DNA of 39,866 nucleotides from Eshraghiella sp045124255 (GTDB lineage: Bacteria; Bacillota; Clostridia; Lachnospirales; Lachnospiraceae), in the NCBI GenBank assembly GCA_045124255.1, contig JBGVLM010000002.1, positions 1 through 39,866 of the forward strand. The letters run 5' to 3'. The notes beneath the pieces are model-generated. The model did no database searches. It saw nothing but the letters and a program-made list of their open reading frames with translations, and was not told the origin of the DNA. Positions 14,690 through 23,743 of this stretch are shown in pieces. The stretch's first letter is position 1; every line of letters begins with the position of its first letter. A program made the position numbers and the translations under genes.

Positions 14690-16063
14690 TTATTTACGAA
14701 TGAATCTTGCAATGAAGAATCCATCATACCCTTCTTCTGATTCGTTTGTTCCTACACTTCCCGGAAGCAGCTGGACATAGCCCTCCTGCGCCGTATCACA
14801 ATGCAGCTCCTTCGGAAGCATTTTGGCAATGCTGTCAGCTTTAAACGGAAAATTATCCAAAAACCAGCGGACATTATCAATATTCTCTTCCGCATTAACC
14901 GTGCATGTACTGTACACAAGAACACCGCCCTGCTTAACATAATCCGCAGAGGCTTTTAGAATCTCCCTTTGCAGCTTTACAAGCTCCTGACAGTCCATTG
15001 GTGTCGTGTGATATTTAATATCGGGCTTCTTACCAAGTATTCCCAATCCCGAGCAAGGCAAATCAGCAATTACAATATCAGCCTTACCGATTGACAATTC
15101 GTCCGTTATCCTTGCGTCCTTTACAATGGCTGCGACATTTTCAAGTTCCAGTCTCTCAATATTCTCTCTTATCTTCAAAACCTTGCTTTCCGACACATCC
15201 CTTGCCTCAACATAGCCCGTTCCATTCAGTATTTCTGCAATATGCATACTCTTGCCGCCCGGTGCAGCACATAAATCTATTACATAACTGTTGCTGTCCG
15301 GCTTTGCAGCATGGCATACCAGCATTGAACTGATATCCTGAACAAAAAACAATCCCTCGTTAAATTCAGGTATTTTCTCAAGATAATCATAATCTGCTAT
15401 TGAAAGTGCCTCCGGCAGAATCATATTATCATTAACTGTAATTCCCCTCTGACGCAGACGCTTTGTGAGCTTATCCACGGTAATTCTTGAAGTATTGCAG
15501 CGTATTGTCAGTGGTCTTTTTACAAACTGTGCTGCCAGCATTTCAGCAGCCTGTTCCCTGCCGAATTCATTAATCCATTTGGCTACAATCCACTCAGGGG
15601 TTGAATAATATACTGACATATATTCTATTCCGTTTCCGTCATCGTCAGGAAATTCAATACTTGACTTATTTCTGGCTATACTTCTCAAAACTCCGTTTAC
15701 AAACCCCTTCAATGTGGCAAAGCCTTTCTTTGCTGCAAGCTTTACCGCCTCATCACAGGCTGCAAAATCAGCATTGCCGTCCATGTATACAATCTGGTAA
15801 ACTGCCATTCTCAATATATTTCTGATGACAGGCTTCATTTTCTGAGTATTAATTTTGGAAAATTTATTAATAATATAATCAATTGTAATCAGTCTTTCAA
15901 CAGTACCCTTTACGGCATGGGAAATAAAAGCCCTGTCCTCCCTTGACAGATACTGGTATTTCTTAAGTGCATCCGATAAAACGATGTGTGTAAACTGATT
16001 TTTCTCATTGATTTCCAGTAATATATCTAAAATTATATTTCTGGTGTTAACCTGTTGTTTCAT
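14690..16063 (-). CDS. rsmB: 16S rRNA m5C967 methyltransferase RsmB
   Basis: An S-adenosylmethionine-dependent RNA methyltransferase. The N-terminal third is the NusB-like RNA-binding helical domain (about 1-140: RNIILDILLEINEKNQFTHI, then DRAFISHAVKGTVERL). The C-terminal catalytic domain carries DLCAAPGGKSMHIAE for SAM binding, the catalytic PCSGLGILGKKPDIKY and the second cysteine in STCTVNAEENIDNV. The 457 aa are normal. The ATG overlaps the fmt stop codon by 4 nt (ATGA), so translation is coupled. Confidence 0.95.
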   Translation of the reverse strand: MKQQVNTRNIILDILLEINEKNQFTHIVLSDALKKYQYLSREDRAFISHAVKGTVERLITIDYIINKFSKINTQKMKPVIRNILRMAVYQIVYMDGNADFAACDEAVKLAAKKGFATLKGFVNGVLRSIARNKSSIEFPDDDGNGIEYMSVYYSTPEWIVAKWINEFGREQAAEMLAAQFVKRPLTIRCNTSRITVDKLTKRLRQRGITVNDNMILPEALSIADYDYLEKIPEFNEGLFFVQDISSMLVCHAAKPDSNSYVIDLCAAPGGKSMHIAEILNGTGYVEARDVSESKVLKIRENIERLELENVAAIVKDARITDELSIGKADIVIADLPCSGLGILGKKPDIKYHTTPMDCQELVKLQREILKASADYVKQGGVLVYSTCTVNAEENIDNVRWFLDNFPFKADSIAKMLPKELHCDTAQEGYVQLLPGSVGTNESEEGYDGFFIARFIRK

Positions 16064-16986
16064 AATACTGTTCCTGTTTCAATGGTATAACCCCGAAGAA
16101 ATGCTTCTGTCTCCATTCTTTTTTTGCCTTCAAGCTGAAGTTCACTGACTGCAAGTGCCTTGTCCCCGGTACTGATATAGATATTTTTCTTATCAGTTTT
16201 AAAAATCGTTCCCGGTTTATACTCTCCGCAGTCAATATCCACTACATCGGCAGCCCATATTTTAAGAGTCTTACCGTTAAGCACGGTATAAGCTGACGGC
16301 CATGGATTAAGGCCTCTTATAAGCCTCTCTATTTCAACTGCCGGTTTATTAAAATCTATAAGACCTGTTGTTTTGTCCAGTTTGGCAGCATGTGTCGCTT
16401 CACCTGTCTGGGGAACCGGCGTAACAGTTCCCGTCTCAAGTCCGTCAAGAGTCTCAACAAGGAGCTCTGCTCCGAGCTTTTCAAGACGGTCAAAAAGACT
16501 TCCTCCCGTTTCCTTGGAATCGAGTGTGTATTTACGAACCATGAGGATATCTCCGGTATCAATTCCGATATCCATTTTCATTGTAGTAACGCCTGTTTCT
16601 GTCTCGCCGTCAATTACTGCCCATTGTATTGGTGCCGAACCCCTGTACTTTGGAAGAAGCGAAGCATGAACATTGATACAGCCGTATGGCGGAAGTTCAA
16701 GCAGCTCCTTAGGAAGAATCTGTCCGAAAGCAACAACTACAATAACTTCAGGCTTAAGCTCTGAAATTATTTTTATATATTCAGGCTCTCTGACCTTTAC
16801 CGGCTGATATACCGGAATATTGTATTTAAGTGCCGTTTCCTTAACCGGCGGCATCTGAAGCTCGCTGGTTCTGCCCTTTCTCTTGTCAGGCTGTGTAAAA
16901 ACAGCCACGACCTCATGTCCCTTATTAATAATTGCTTCTAAAGTCCCGACTGCAAAGTCAGGAGTTCCCATAAAAATAACTCTCAT
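16060..16986 (-). CDS. fmt: Methionyl-tRNA formyltransferase
   Basis: Transfers the formyl group from 10-formyl-tetrahydrofolate to initiator Met-tRNA. Motifs are MRVIFMGTPDFAVGTLEAI at the N-terminus, the catalytic segment INVHASLLPKYRGSAPIQWA containing Asn/His, DTGDIL, and the C-terminal tRNA-binding barrel (GLNPWPSAYT onward). The 308 aa are typical. It sits between def and rsmB as in most Firmicutes. Fhs and FolD, encoded nearby on the same strand, make its formyl donor, and Def removes the group again. Confidence 0.97.
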   Translation of the reverse strand: MRVIFMGTPDFAVGTLEAIINKGHEVVAVFTQPDKRKGRTSELQMPPVKETALKYNIPVYQPVKVREPEYIKIISELKPEVIVVVAFGQILPKELLELPPYGCINVHASLLPKYRGSAPIQWAVIDGETETGVTTMKMDIGIDTGDILMVRKYTLDSKETGGSLFDRLEKLGAELLVETLDGLETGTVTPVPQTGEATHAAKLDKTTGLIDFNKPAVEIERLIRGLNPWPSAYTVLNGKTLKIWAADVVDIDCGEYKPGTIFKTDKKNIYISTGDKALAVSELQLEGKKRMETEAFLRGYTIETGTVL

Positions 16987-16989
16987 TGA

Positions 16990-17463
16990 CTAATCCTCTT
17001 CGTCGTATTCTGCATCCTCTAACGTTCCCTCAATATGGTCAATATATAAATCCCCGTCAAGATGTGCAACCTCATGGCAGATTGCTCTTGCCATTAATTC
17101 CTCTCCCTCAACGATAATTTCATTCATATCCAAATCATAAGCCTTTGCCTTGACATAGTTAGGTCTTGTAACAATTCCTGCTTTGCCCGGTATACTCAGA
17201 CATCCCTCCTGTCCGGTCTGACTGCCTGAGGATTCAATAATCTTTGGATTAATCATTATTACAGGCCCTTCACCTATATCAATAACAACTAATCTCTTAA
17301 GGATTCCGACCTGTGGTGCAGCAAGGCCTACACCATTTGCTTCATACATTGTTTCCAGCATATCCTCAGCTAATTCCCTGATTCTGTCATTAACCTCAGG
17401 AATTTCCCTGCATACCTTTCTAAGAATAGGGTCTCCCTCTGTTCTGATGTTTCTTAATGCCAT
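16990..17463 (-). CDS. def: Peptide deformylase
   Basis: A metalloenzyme that removes the N-formyl group from nascent proteins. The three family motifs are present: GVGLAAPQVG (44-53), EGCLSIPG (86-93, metal ligand C88) and HEVAHLDG (130-137, ligands H130 and H134, catalytic E131). The HEVAH version has Ala where most family members have Asp before the second His. ATG 17463 is chosen because AGGAGAG lies just upstream and the protein then opens MALRNIRTEGDPILRK (157 aa). An in-frame extension upstream lies inside the end of priA. Confidence 0.96.
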   Translation of the reverse strand: MALRNIRTEGDPILRKVCREIPEVNDRIRELAEDMLETMYEANGVGLAAPQVGILKRLVVIDIGEGPVIMINPKIIESSGSQTGQEGCLSIPGKAGIVTRPNYVKAKAYDLDMNEIIVEGEELMARAICHEVAHLDGDLYIDHIEGTLEDAEYDEED

Positions 17464-17473
17464 TTTAACTCTC

Positions 17474-19666
17474 CTATCTGAAATCAAATTGTACCTGACA
17501 ACCCTTAAAAATATCCCCTGACAACGCAGATTCAATTATATCCTTAATTTGTGTCAAATGTTTGTTTTCTTTTGCCTTATAATATATTATTCTGTAAAAC
17601 ACATCATTAATCCTGTAAATGGAAGCATTTGCCGGTCCTATTACCTTTACTTCGTTAATATGTGTTAATTCCTTTATGTAGTCCGAAGCTTCAACTGCCC
17701 TTTTCTCATCCGAAGAAGAAACCGTTACACTCATCATCCGCATTGCAGGAGGATAATCCATTAATTCCCTGAATGCCAGCTCCTCCTGATAAAAAGAATC
17801 ATAATCATTATTACATGCCGCTTTTATTGCATAATGCTCTGTATCATAAGCCTGAATCACTACATCTCCGGGCTTATCTTTGCGGCCTGCCCTTCCTGCC
17901 GCCTGCGTCAGCAAATCAAAAGTCCGCTCTGCCGCAGTATAATCTGCTGCATACAATGAGGTATCTGCTACAAGCACACCGACAAGTGTTACATTCGGAA
18001 AATCATGTCCCTTTACAATCATCTGCGTTCCTATGAGTATATCTGCTTTGTGTTCGAGGAAACTCTGCAGAATCTCCTCATGGCTTCGCTTGCCCTTGGT
18101 TGTATCAGCGTCCATTCTGAGTATCCCCGCATCAGGAAAAAGACGGCTGACCTGTTCCTCTACTAACTGTGTTCCGGCACTGAATGTTCCAATATGCTTT
18201 GAACCGCACACACTGCATTTTTTATTAAATACTGTCTCATAACCGCAGTAATGACAAATCAGTCTGTTATTTTTATGTAATGTCAGCGAAACCGCACAAT
18301 GCGGACATTCAACAACTGCTCCACAGCTTCTGCAGCTTACAAAGCCGTTATAGCCCCTTCGGTTCAGAAACAGCATTATCTGTTCCTTCTTAGCAAGTCT
18401 GTCCTCCATTAAATTCATAAGAGTATTGCTTATTATTGAACGGTTTCCCATTCTGAGTTCTTCCCTTAAATCCACAACACGTACATTTGGGAAGCCTGCA
18501 CTTCCTGCCCTGTTATTCAGCTCATACAAATTATATATGCCCTGTTCTGCCCTGTAATAAGCCTCCAGTGAAGGGGTTGCCGAGCCGAGAATAACCTTGG
18601 CATTGCACATACCGGCAATCTGTATTGCCGTTTCCCTCGCATGATATTTAGGTGTTGTATCACTTTGATAAGCATTTTCATGCTCCTCATCTATAATTAT
18701 CAGTCCGAGGTTATCAAACGGCGTAAACAAAGCCGTTCTCGGTCCAATCATTATCTTAATTCTGCCCTGTCTCGCAAGCTCGAATCTGTCATATTTCTCG
18801 CCCAGGGACAGTCTCGAATGAATAACAGAAACCAAATCACCAAATCTGTTACAAAATCTCATAACAGTCTGATGTGTCAGTGCAATTTCCGGTATGAGTA
18901 CAATTACCTCCCTGCCGCTTTCAATTACATGCTGTATGATTTCCATATAGACTTCTGTTTTGCCGCTCCCGGTAACTCCTCTGATAAGGCAGGTACGGTT
19001 ATCCCCATTATCCCAGTCCTTAATTATTCTGTCCGCAATTCCTGCCTGTTCCTCATTAAGCCTGCATTTCTCTCTGAAATCAGGCATTGCATTTAATTCA
19101 TTGCGGATATTCTCAGCAGCATTAACCTCTATTAAGCCCTTATCGTTAAGTGCTTTGATTGTTGAAGCAGCCGCGTTGCACTGATTAAGAAGCTCTGAAT
19201 AATCCATATTCTTATGCCCTGCAAGTGTCATCAGCACCCTTGCCTGAGCGGGGCTTCTGCGTTTTATCTCATTTGCAATGGACTCCGCTTCCATAGAAGA
19301 TATAAGAAGTCTCACGCTTCGGCTTAGCGTTCTTTTTATGGCTCTTTTGACAGGAAGAACTGTTTTAAGTGCCTGATTCATTGTAGAACCATACTGTGTC
19401 TTCATCCAATAAGCCAGACGGATAAATCTGCCGTCAGCGGCTATACTGTCCTCAACAACGCCTATAAGCTCTTTAAGCTTATCCATAGCTATTGCCGGGG
19501 TGTCGGATATTCCGATTACATAGCCCGTTCTTTTGGTACTGCCAAATGGTACCGCCACCTTATCACCAACGCCTATCTGTGCTTCAAGCTGCTTTGGTAT
19601 AATGTATTGAAAGGTTCTATCAAGTTCTTCAACTGAAATGTCAACAATGACATCTGCAAATTTCAT
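17474..19666 (-). CDS. priA: Primosomal replication restart helicase PriA
   Basis: A 3'-5' superfamily 2 helicase that reloads DnaB at stalled forks. Layout: N-terminal fork-binding domain (1-105), winged helix (about 130-185), helicase core with Walker A RGVTGSGKT (229-237) and DEEH (326-329), an eight-cysteine zinc insertion (C445, 448, 454, 457, 471, 474, 484, 487), and the C-terminal helicase lobe with QAAGRAGR. The 730 aa are normal. The start codon directly abuts the murE stop codon, and def follows after 10 nt. Orientation and order match the conserved Firmicutes priA-def-fmt cluster. Confidence 0.96.
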   Translation of the reverse strand: MKFADVIVDISVEELDRTFQYIIPKQLEAQIGVGDKVAVPFGSTKRTGYVIGISDTPAIAMDKLKELIGVVEDSIAADGRFIRLAYWMKTQYGSTMNQALKTVLPVKRAIKRTLSRSVRLLISSMEAESIANEIKRRSPAQARVLMTLAGHKNMDYSELLNQCNAAASTIKALNDKGLIEVNAAENIRNELNAMPDFREKCRLNEEQAGIADRIIKDWDNGDNRTCLIRGVTGSGKTEVYMEIIQHVIESGREVIVLIPEIALTHQTVMRFCNRFGDLVSVIHSRLSLGEKYDRFELARQGRIKIMIGPRTALFTPFDNLGLIIIDEEHENAYQSDTTPKYHARETAIQIAGMCNAKVILGSATPSLEAYYRAEQGIYNLYELNNRAGSAGFPNVRVVDLREELRMGNRSIISNTLMNLMEDRLAKKEQIMLFLNRRGYNGFVSCRSCGAVVECPHCAVSLTLHKNNRLICHYCGYETVFNKKCSVCGSKHIGTFSAGTQLVEEQVSRLFPDAGILRMDADTTKGKRSHEEILQSFLEHKADILIGTQMIVKGHDFPNVTLVGVLVADTSLYAADYTAAERTFDLLTQAAGRAGRKDKPGDVVIQAYDTEHYAIKAACNNDYDSFYQEELAFRELMDYPPAMRMMSVTVSSSDEKRAVEASDYIKELTHINEVKVIGPANASIYRINDVFYRIIYYKAKENKHLTQIKDIIESALSGDIFKGCQVQFDFR

Positions 19667-21139
19667 CTAAACTGACTGCTCCTTCACTGCTCGCTCTATT
19701 AATTCCCTATCAGTCATATGATATTTAACACCTTTTATTTCCTGATAGTCCTCATGTCCTTTTCCGGCGACAACAATAATATCGCCCCTGCGTCCATTGG
19801 CTACTGCATATTTAACTGCCTCGCCCCTGTCCTCAATCATAACATAGCTGCCGTCTGTTTTAAGAATACCGGTTTCAATATCCTTCATGATATCCATTGG
19901 GTCTTCATCCCTCGGATTATCACTTGTTATAATAGTCAAATCCGACATTTTTCCGGAAATCTCACCCATTTCAAAACGTCTGAGTTTTGAACGGTTTCCT
20001 CCGCAGCCAAAAAGAGTCACTATTCTCTTTGGATTATATTCCTTCAGGGTACTAAGAAGGCTCTCCAACGCCATTGCATTATGCGCATAATCAATCATTA
20101 TGATATAATCCTCTGAAACCTTAACTGGTTCAACTCTTCCCGGCACCTTGGCATTTAAAAGCGCCTTGAGTACGGTTTCATCAGCCTGTTTAAAATGATT
20201 TGCTATCGCAAGTGCACACAGGCTATTGTATACGGAGAATAATCCCGGAAGCGAAAGCTTTACATGCATTTCTTTAATTCCCTGTGTATCAAATTCCGTA
20301 AAAATATCTCCGCCTGCATGATTATATTTAATATTGCATGCCCTAAGCTCTGCCTTATCGGACAGACCATAGGTCTCAACCTCGCAGGTATGCCCCTTAA
20401 GTACTTCATCGGTATGCTCACAGTCTGCATTGACTATTCCTGTCTTACACTGCCTGAACAGAAGTCCTTTGCACTCCATATATTCCTCAAAGGATTCATG
20501 CTCGTTAGGTCCGATATGGTCGGGCTCAAGATTGGTAAATACGCCTAGATCAAATTCAATTCCCGCCGTTCTGTGAAGTTTCAACGCCTGTGAGGACACT
20601 TCCATAACTACACAGCGGCAGCCGCAGTCAGCCATTCTGCGGAAATATTCCTGAACCTTATATGATTCAGGAGTTGTATTTAATGACGGAATCACATCAT
20701 CTCCGATAATTGTCTGAATTGTTCCGATTAAGCCTGTTTTGATATTACAGGCTTCAAGAATATCCCTGACCATATAGGTTGTTGTTGTCTTGCCCTTCGT
20801 ACCTGTAATTCCGATTGTAAAAAGTTCCCTGGCAGGATATTCGAAATATGCTGCTGACATATATGCCAATGCAAGTCTTGTATCGCATACTTTAATAATT
20901 GTGACATTCTTAAGTTCTTCCGTTATATCAGTATCCCTCTGAACAATAACCGCTGCCGCCCCCTTTGCTGCGACATCGGCAATATATTTGTGTCCGTCCG
21001 ATACCGCTCCGACAACACATACAAAAACATCTCCCTGTGTAACCTTTCTCGAATCATACACAAGTCCGTTAATGTCAATATCATCTGCACCGTTTGTTAC
21101 TTCATAATCTAATTTTTCAAGTAATTTTTTAAGAACCAT
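19667..21139 (-). CDS. murE: UDP-MurNAc-tripeptide synthetase MurE, meso-diaminopimelate type
   Basis: Adds the third amino acid of the peptidoglycan stem peptide to UDP-MurNAc-L-Ala-D-Glu in the cytosol. It has the Mur ligase ATP loop GITGTKGKTTTT, YDSRKVTQGD in the N-terminal UDP-binding domain, EVSSQALKLHR, and the C-terminal DNPRDEDP. The DNPR signature specifies meso-diaminopimelate rather than lysine. ATG 21139 (490 aa) is chosen since AGAGGTGG lies 6 nt upstream; a GTG three codons earlier overlaps that site. It follows folD by 35 nt without a visible terminator. Confidence 0.93.
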   Translation of the reverse strand: MVLKKLLEKLDYEVTNGADDIDINGLVYDSRKVTQGDVFVCVVGAVSDGHKYIADVAAKGAAAVIVQRDTDITEELKNVTIIKVCDTRLALAYMSAAYFEYPARELFTIGITGTKGKTTTTYMVRDILEACNIKTGLIGTIQTIIGDDVIPSLNTTPESYKVQEYFRRMADCGCRCVVMEVSSQALKLHRTAGIEFDLGVFTNLEPDHIGPNEHESFEEYMECKGLLFRQCKTGIVNADCEHTDEVLKGHTCEVETYGLSDKAELRACNIKYNHAGGDIFTEFDTQGIKEMHVKLSLPGLFSVYNSLCALAIANHFKQADETVLKALLNAKVPGRVEPVKVSEDYIIMIDYAHNAMALESLLSTLKEYNPKRIVTLFGCGGNRSKLRRFEMGEISGKMSDLTIITSDNPRDEDPMDIMKDIETGILKTDGSYVMIEDRGEAVKYAVANGRRGDIIVVAGKGHEDYQEIKGVKYHMTDRELIERAVKEQSV

Positions 21140-21174
21140 GGAATCCACCTCTTAACCGGATTAAAATATTATAA

Positions 21175-22029
21175 TTACAGCTCTGCTGCTTTTACACAAT
21201 TATACATTAACATTGCAATTGTCATTGGTCCTACGCCGCCCGGTACCGGAGTAATTGCAGATACATGAGGAAGCACATCCTCATAATCAACATCTCCGCA
21301 CAGAATGCTCTTGCCGCTTTCTGTCATTCCCATTCTGTGAATACCTACATCAATAACAACTGCTCCTTCCTTAACATATTCTTTTGTAATGAATTTAGGC
21401 TTACCTATTGCAACAACAAGAATGTCTGCTCTCTTTGTAACCTCTGCCAAATTCTTTGTATGTGAATGAGTAATTGTTACGGTTGCATTCTCACGAAGCA
21501 GGAGTGCCGCCATAGGCTTGCCGACAATGTTGCTTCTTCCGACTACAACACATTCCTTACCGTCAATGTCAATATTGCTTCTCTTAAGAAGTTCAATAAC
21601 TCCGGCAGGAGTGCATGATACAAATCCCGGCTGTCCGATATTTAACGCACCTACACTCTGTGGGTGGAAGCCGTCAACATCTTTAAGCGGAGAAATTGCT
21701 TTAATAATTCTGTCCTCATTAATATGCTTCGGAACCGGAAGCTGTACAAGAATACCGTTTACGTCCTCACGGTTATTCAGTTCCTCAATAATATCAAGTA
21801 ATTCTTCCTCCGTTGTCTCTTCGGGAAGCTCATAGGCAAGTGAACGGATTCCTATATTCTCGCAGGCTTTTTTCTTATTGCCCACATATACGCTTGAAGC
21901 CGGGTCATTGCCCACCTGAATTACAGCAAGTGTAATCTCAATTCCCTGAGCTTTGTATTCTGATACCTTAGCCCGTAATTCATCCTTAATCTGTGCGGAA
22001 ATAACCTTTCCGTCAATAATCTCTGCCAT
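21175..22029 (-). CDS. folD: Bifunctional methylene-THF dehydrogenase/cyclohydrolase FolD
   Basis: Converts 5,10-methylene-THF to 10-formyl-THF using NADP. Signatures are VGNDPASSVYVGNKKKAC (catalytic Tyr and Lys), GILVQLPVPKHI, PLKDVDGFHP, the Rossmann-fold VVVGRSNIVGKPMA and the C-terminal TPVPGGVGPMTIAML. The 284 aa are standard. AGGAGG is close to the ATG. It lies 10 nt after fhs, so the folate C1 pair is one unit and supplies formyl-THF for purine synthesis and for Fmt. Confidence 0.97.
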   Translation of the reverse strand: MAEIIDGKVISAQIKDELRAKVSEYKAQGIEITLAVIQVGNDPASSVYVGNKKKACENIGIRSLAYELPEETTEEELLDIIEELNNREDVNGILVQLPVPKHINEDRIIKAISPLKDVDGFHPQSVGALNIGQPGFVSCTPAGVIELLKRSNIDIDGKECVVVGRSNIVGKPMAALLLRENATVTITHSHTKNLAEVTKRADILVVAIGKPKFITKEYVKEGAVVIDVGIHRMGMTESGKSILCGDVDYEDVLPHVSAITPVPGGVGPMTIAMLMYNCVKAAEL

Positions 22030-22039
22030 ACTCTGCCTC

Positions 22040-23716
22040 CTAGAAAAGTCCTGTTATTTTATTTGTTTTCTCATCATAATCAATATTTTCTGCCGCAGGA
22101 ACCTTAGGAAGTCCCGGCATTGTCATAATAGAGCCTGTAATTGCAACTACAAAGCCTGCTCCTGCATTAACGTAGGCTTCTCTTACATTAACGGTAAAGC
22201 CCTCAGGTCTTCCGAGCTTAGTCTGGTCATCTGAAAGAGAATACTGTGTCTTGGCCATACATACAGGCATATTGCCAAAGCCCATTTTTTCAAGATTATC
22301 AAGTACTCTTGAAGCTGCCGGCGAGAACGTTACACCGTCCGCACCGTAAATCTTAGTTGCTATTGCATTTATCTTATCCTTAAGAGACATATCATCCTCA
22401 TAAGTAAAGTTTAATTTCTTCTCTGACTTGTCAAGGGATTTAAGCACCTTATTGGCAAGGTCAATTCCGCCTTCGCCGCCCTTTGCCCATACATTGGCAA
22501 TCGCAAATTCACAGCCCATTGCTTCAACATGCTCTTTAATAAAATTCTGTTCTGCCTCGGTATCTGCAACAAAGCCGTTAAGAGTTACCACGACAGGAAC
22601 TCCGAAGCCCTGCATATTCTCAATATGCTTATCAAGGTTCACAATACCCTTTTTAAGTGCTTCAAGATTCTCTGTATTCAAATCCTCCTTCTTAACGCCG
22701 CCATTGTATTTAAGTGCCCTTACTGTTGCCACGATAACTATTGTATCAGGCACAAGTCCTGCCATACGGCATTTAATGTCGAGGAATTTCTCTGCTCCGA
22801 GGTCAGCACCAAATCCTGCCTCAGTTACTGTATAATCAGCTAATTTTAATGCCATTTTGGTAGCTCTTACTGAGTTGCAGCCGTGTGCAATATTGGCAAA
22901 TGGTCCGCCGTGAACAAGCACCGGAGTGTTCTCAAGTGTCTGAATCATATTAGGCTTCATTGCATCCTTAAGAAGTGCCGCCATTGCTCCTGTTGCCTTT
23001 AAATCTCCTGCAGTAACAGGCTCTCCTGCATAATTATATGCAACAATAATCTTGGAAAGTCTGTTTTTCAAATCCTCCATGTCATTTGCAAGACAGAGAA
23101 TAGCCATAATCTCAGAAGCAACCGTAATAATGAAATGGTCCTCTCTTACTACGCCGTCCGCCTTGGCTCCGAGACCGATTACAATATTTCTTAATGCTCT
23201 GTCATTCATGTCAAGGCATCTTTTCCATACTACCTGTCTTGTATCAATTCCAAGTGTATTACCCTGCTGGATATGATTATCAAGCATTGCCGCAAGAAGA
23301 TTGTTGGCACTTGTAATTGCATGGAAATCTCCGGTAAAATGAAGATTCAAGTCCTCCATTGGAACAACCTGCGCATAACCGCCGCCTGCTGCTCCGCCCT
23401 TAACACCGAAGCAAGGTCCAAGGGACGGCTCCCTGAGTGCCGCAATCGTCTTCTTACCAAGTAAATTCATTGCCTGCGTAAGTCCGATACTGATTGTAGT
23501 CTTACCCTCTCCGGCAGGTGTAGGATTGATTGCAGTAACAAGAATAAGCTTTCCGTCAGGATTGCTCTGAACTCTTGCTTCAAGCTCATCGGATAATTTT
23601 GCCTTATATTTGCCGTAGAACTCCAAATCGTCCTCCGCAACTCCGATTTTGGCTGCAACATCCTTAATATGCTCTAACTTAGCTTCCTGTGCTATTTCGA
23701 TATCTGATTTAAACAT
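22040..23716 (-). CDS. fhs: Formate-tetrahydrofolate ligase
   Basis: An ATP-dependent enzyme that activates formate to 10-formyl-THF, typical of anaerobic and acetogenic Firmicutes. The P-loop region TPAGEGKTTISIGLTQ lies near residue 70, with EPSLGPCFGVKGGAAGGGYAQV and DLNLHFTGDFHAI following, and a C-terminal PGLPKVPAAENI. The 558 aa are full length. AGAGAGGAA precedes the ATG. It lies between ftsK (27 nt upstream) and folD. Presence of Fhs alone does not show acetogenesis, since many fermentative clostridia carry it. Confidence 0.97.
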   Translation of the reverse strand: MFKSDIEIAQEAKLEHIKDVAAKIGVAEDDLEFYGKYKAKLSDELEARVQSNPDGKLILVTAINPTPAGEGKTTISIGLTQAMNLLGKKTIAALREPSLGPCFGVKGGAAGGGYAQVVPMEDLNLHFTGDFHAITSANNLLAAMLDNHIQQGNTLGIDTRQVVWKRCLDMNDRALRNIVIGLGAKADGVVREDHFIITVASEIMAILCLANDMEDLKNRLSKIIVAYNYAGEPVTAGDLKATGAMAALLKDAMKPNMIQTLENTPVLVHGGPFANIAHGCNSVRATKMALKLADYTVTEAGFGADLGAEKFLDIKCRMAGLVPDTIVIVATVRALKYNGGVKKEDLNTENLEALKKGIVNLDKHIENMQGFGVPVVVTLNGFVADTEAEQNFIKEHVEAMGCEFAIANVWAKGGEGGIDLANKVLKSLDKSEKKLNFTYEDDMSLKDKINAIATKIYGADGVTFSPAASRVLDNLEKMGFGNMPVCMAKTQYSLSDDQTKLGRPEGFTVNVREAYVNAGAGFVVAITGSIMTMPGLPKVPAAENIDYDEKTNKITGLF

Positions 23717-23743
23717 ATATAAATTCCTCTCTTAATATAATCA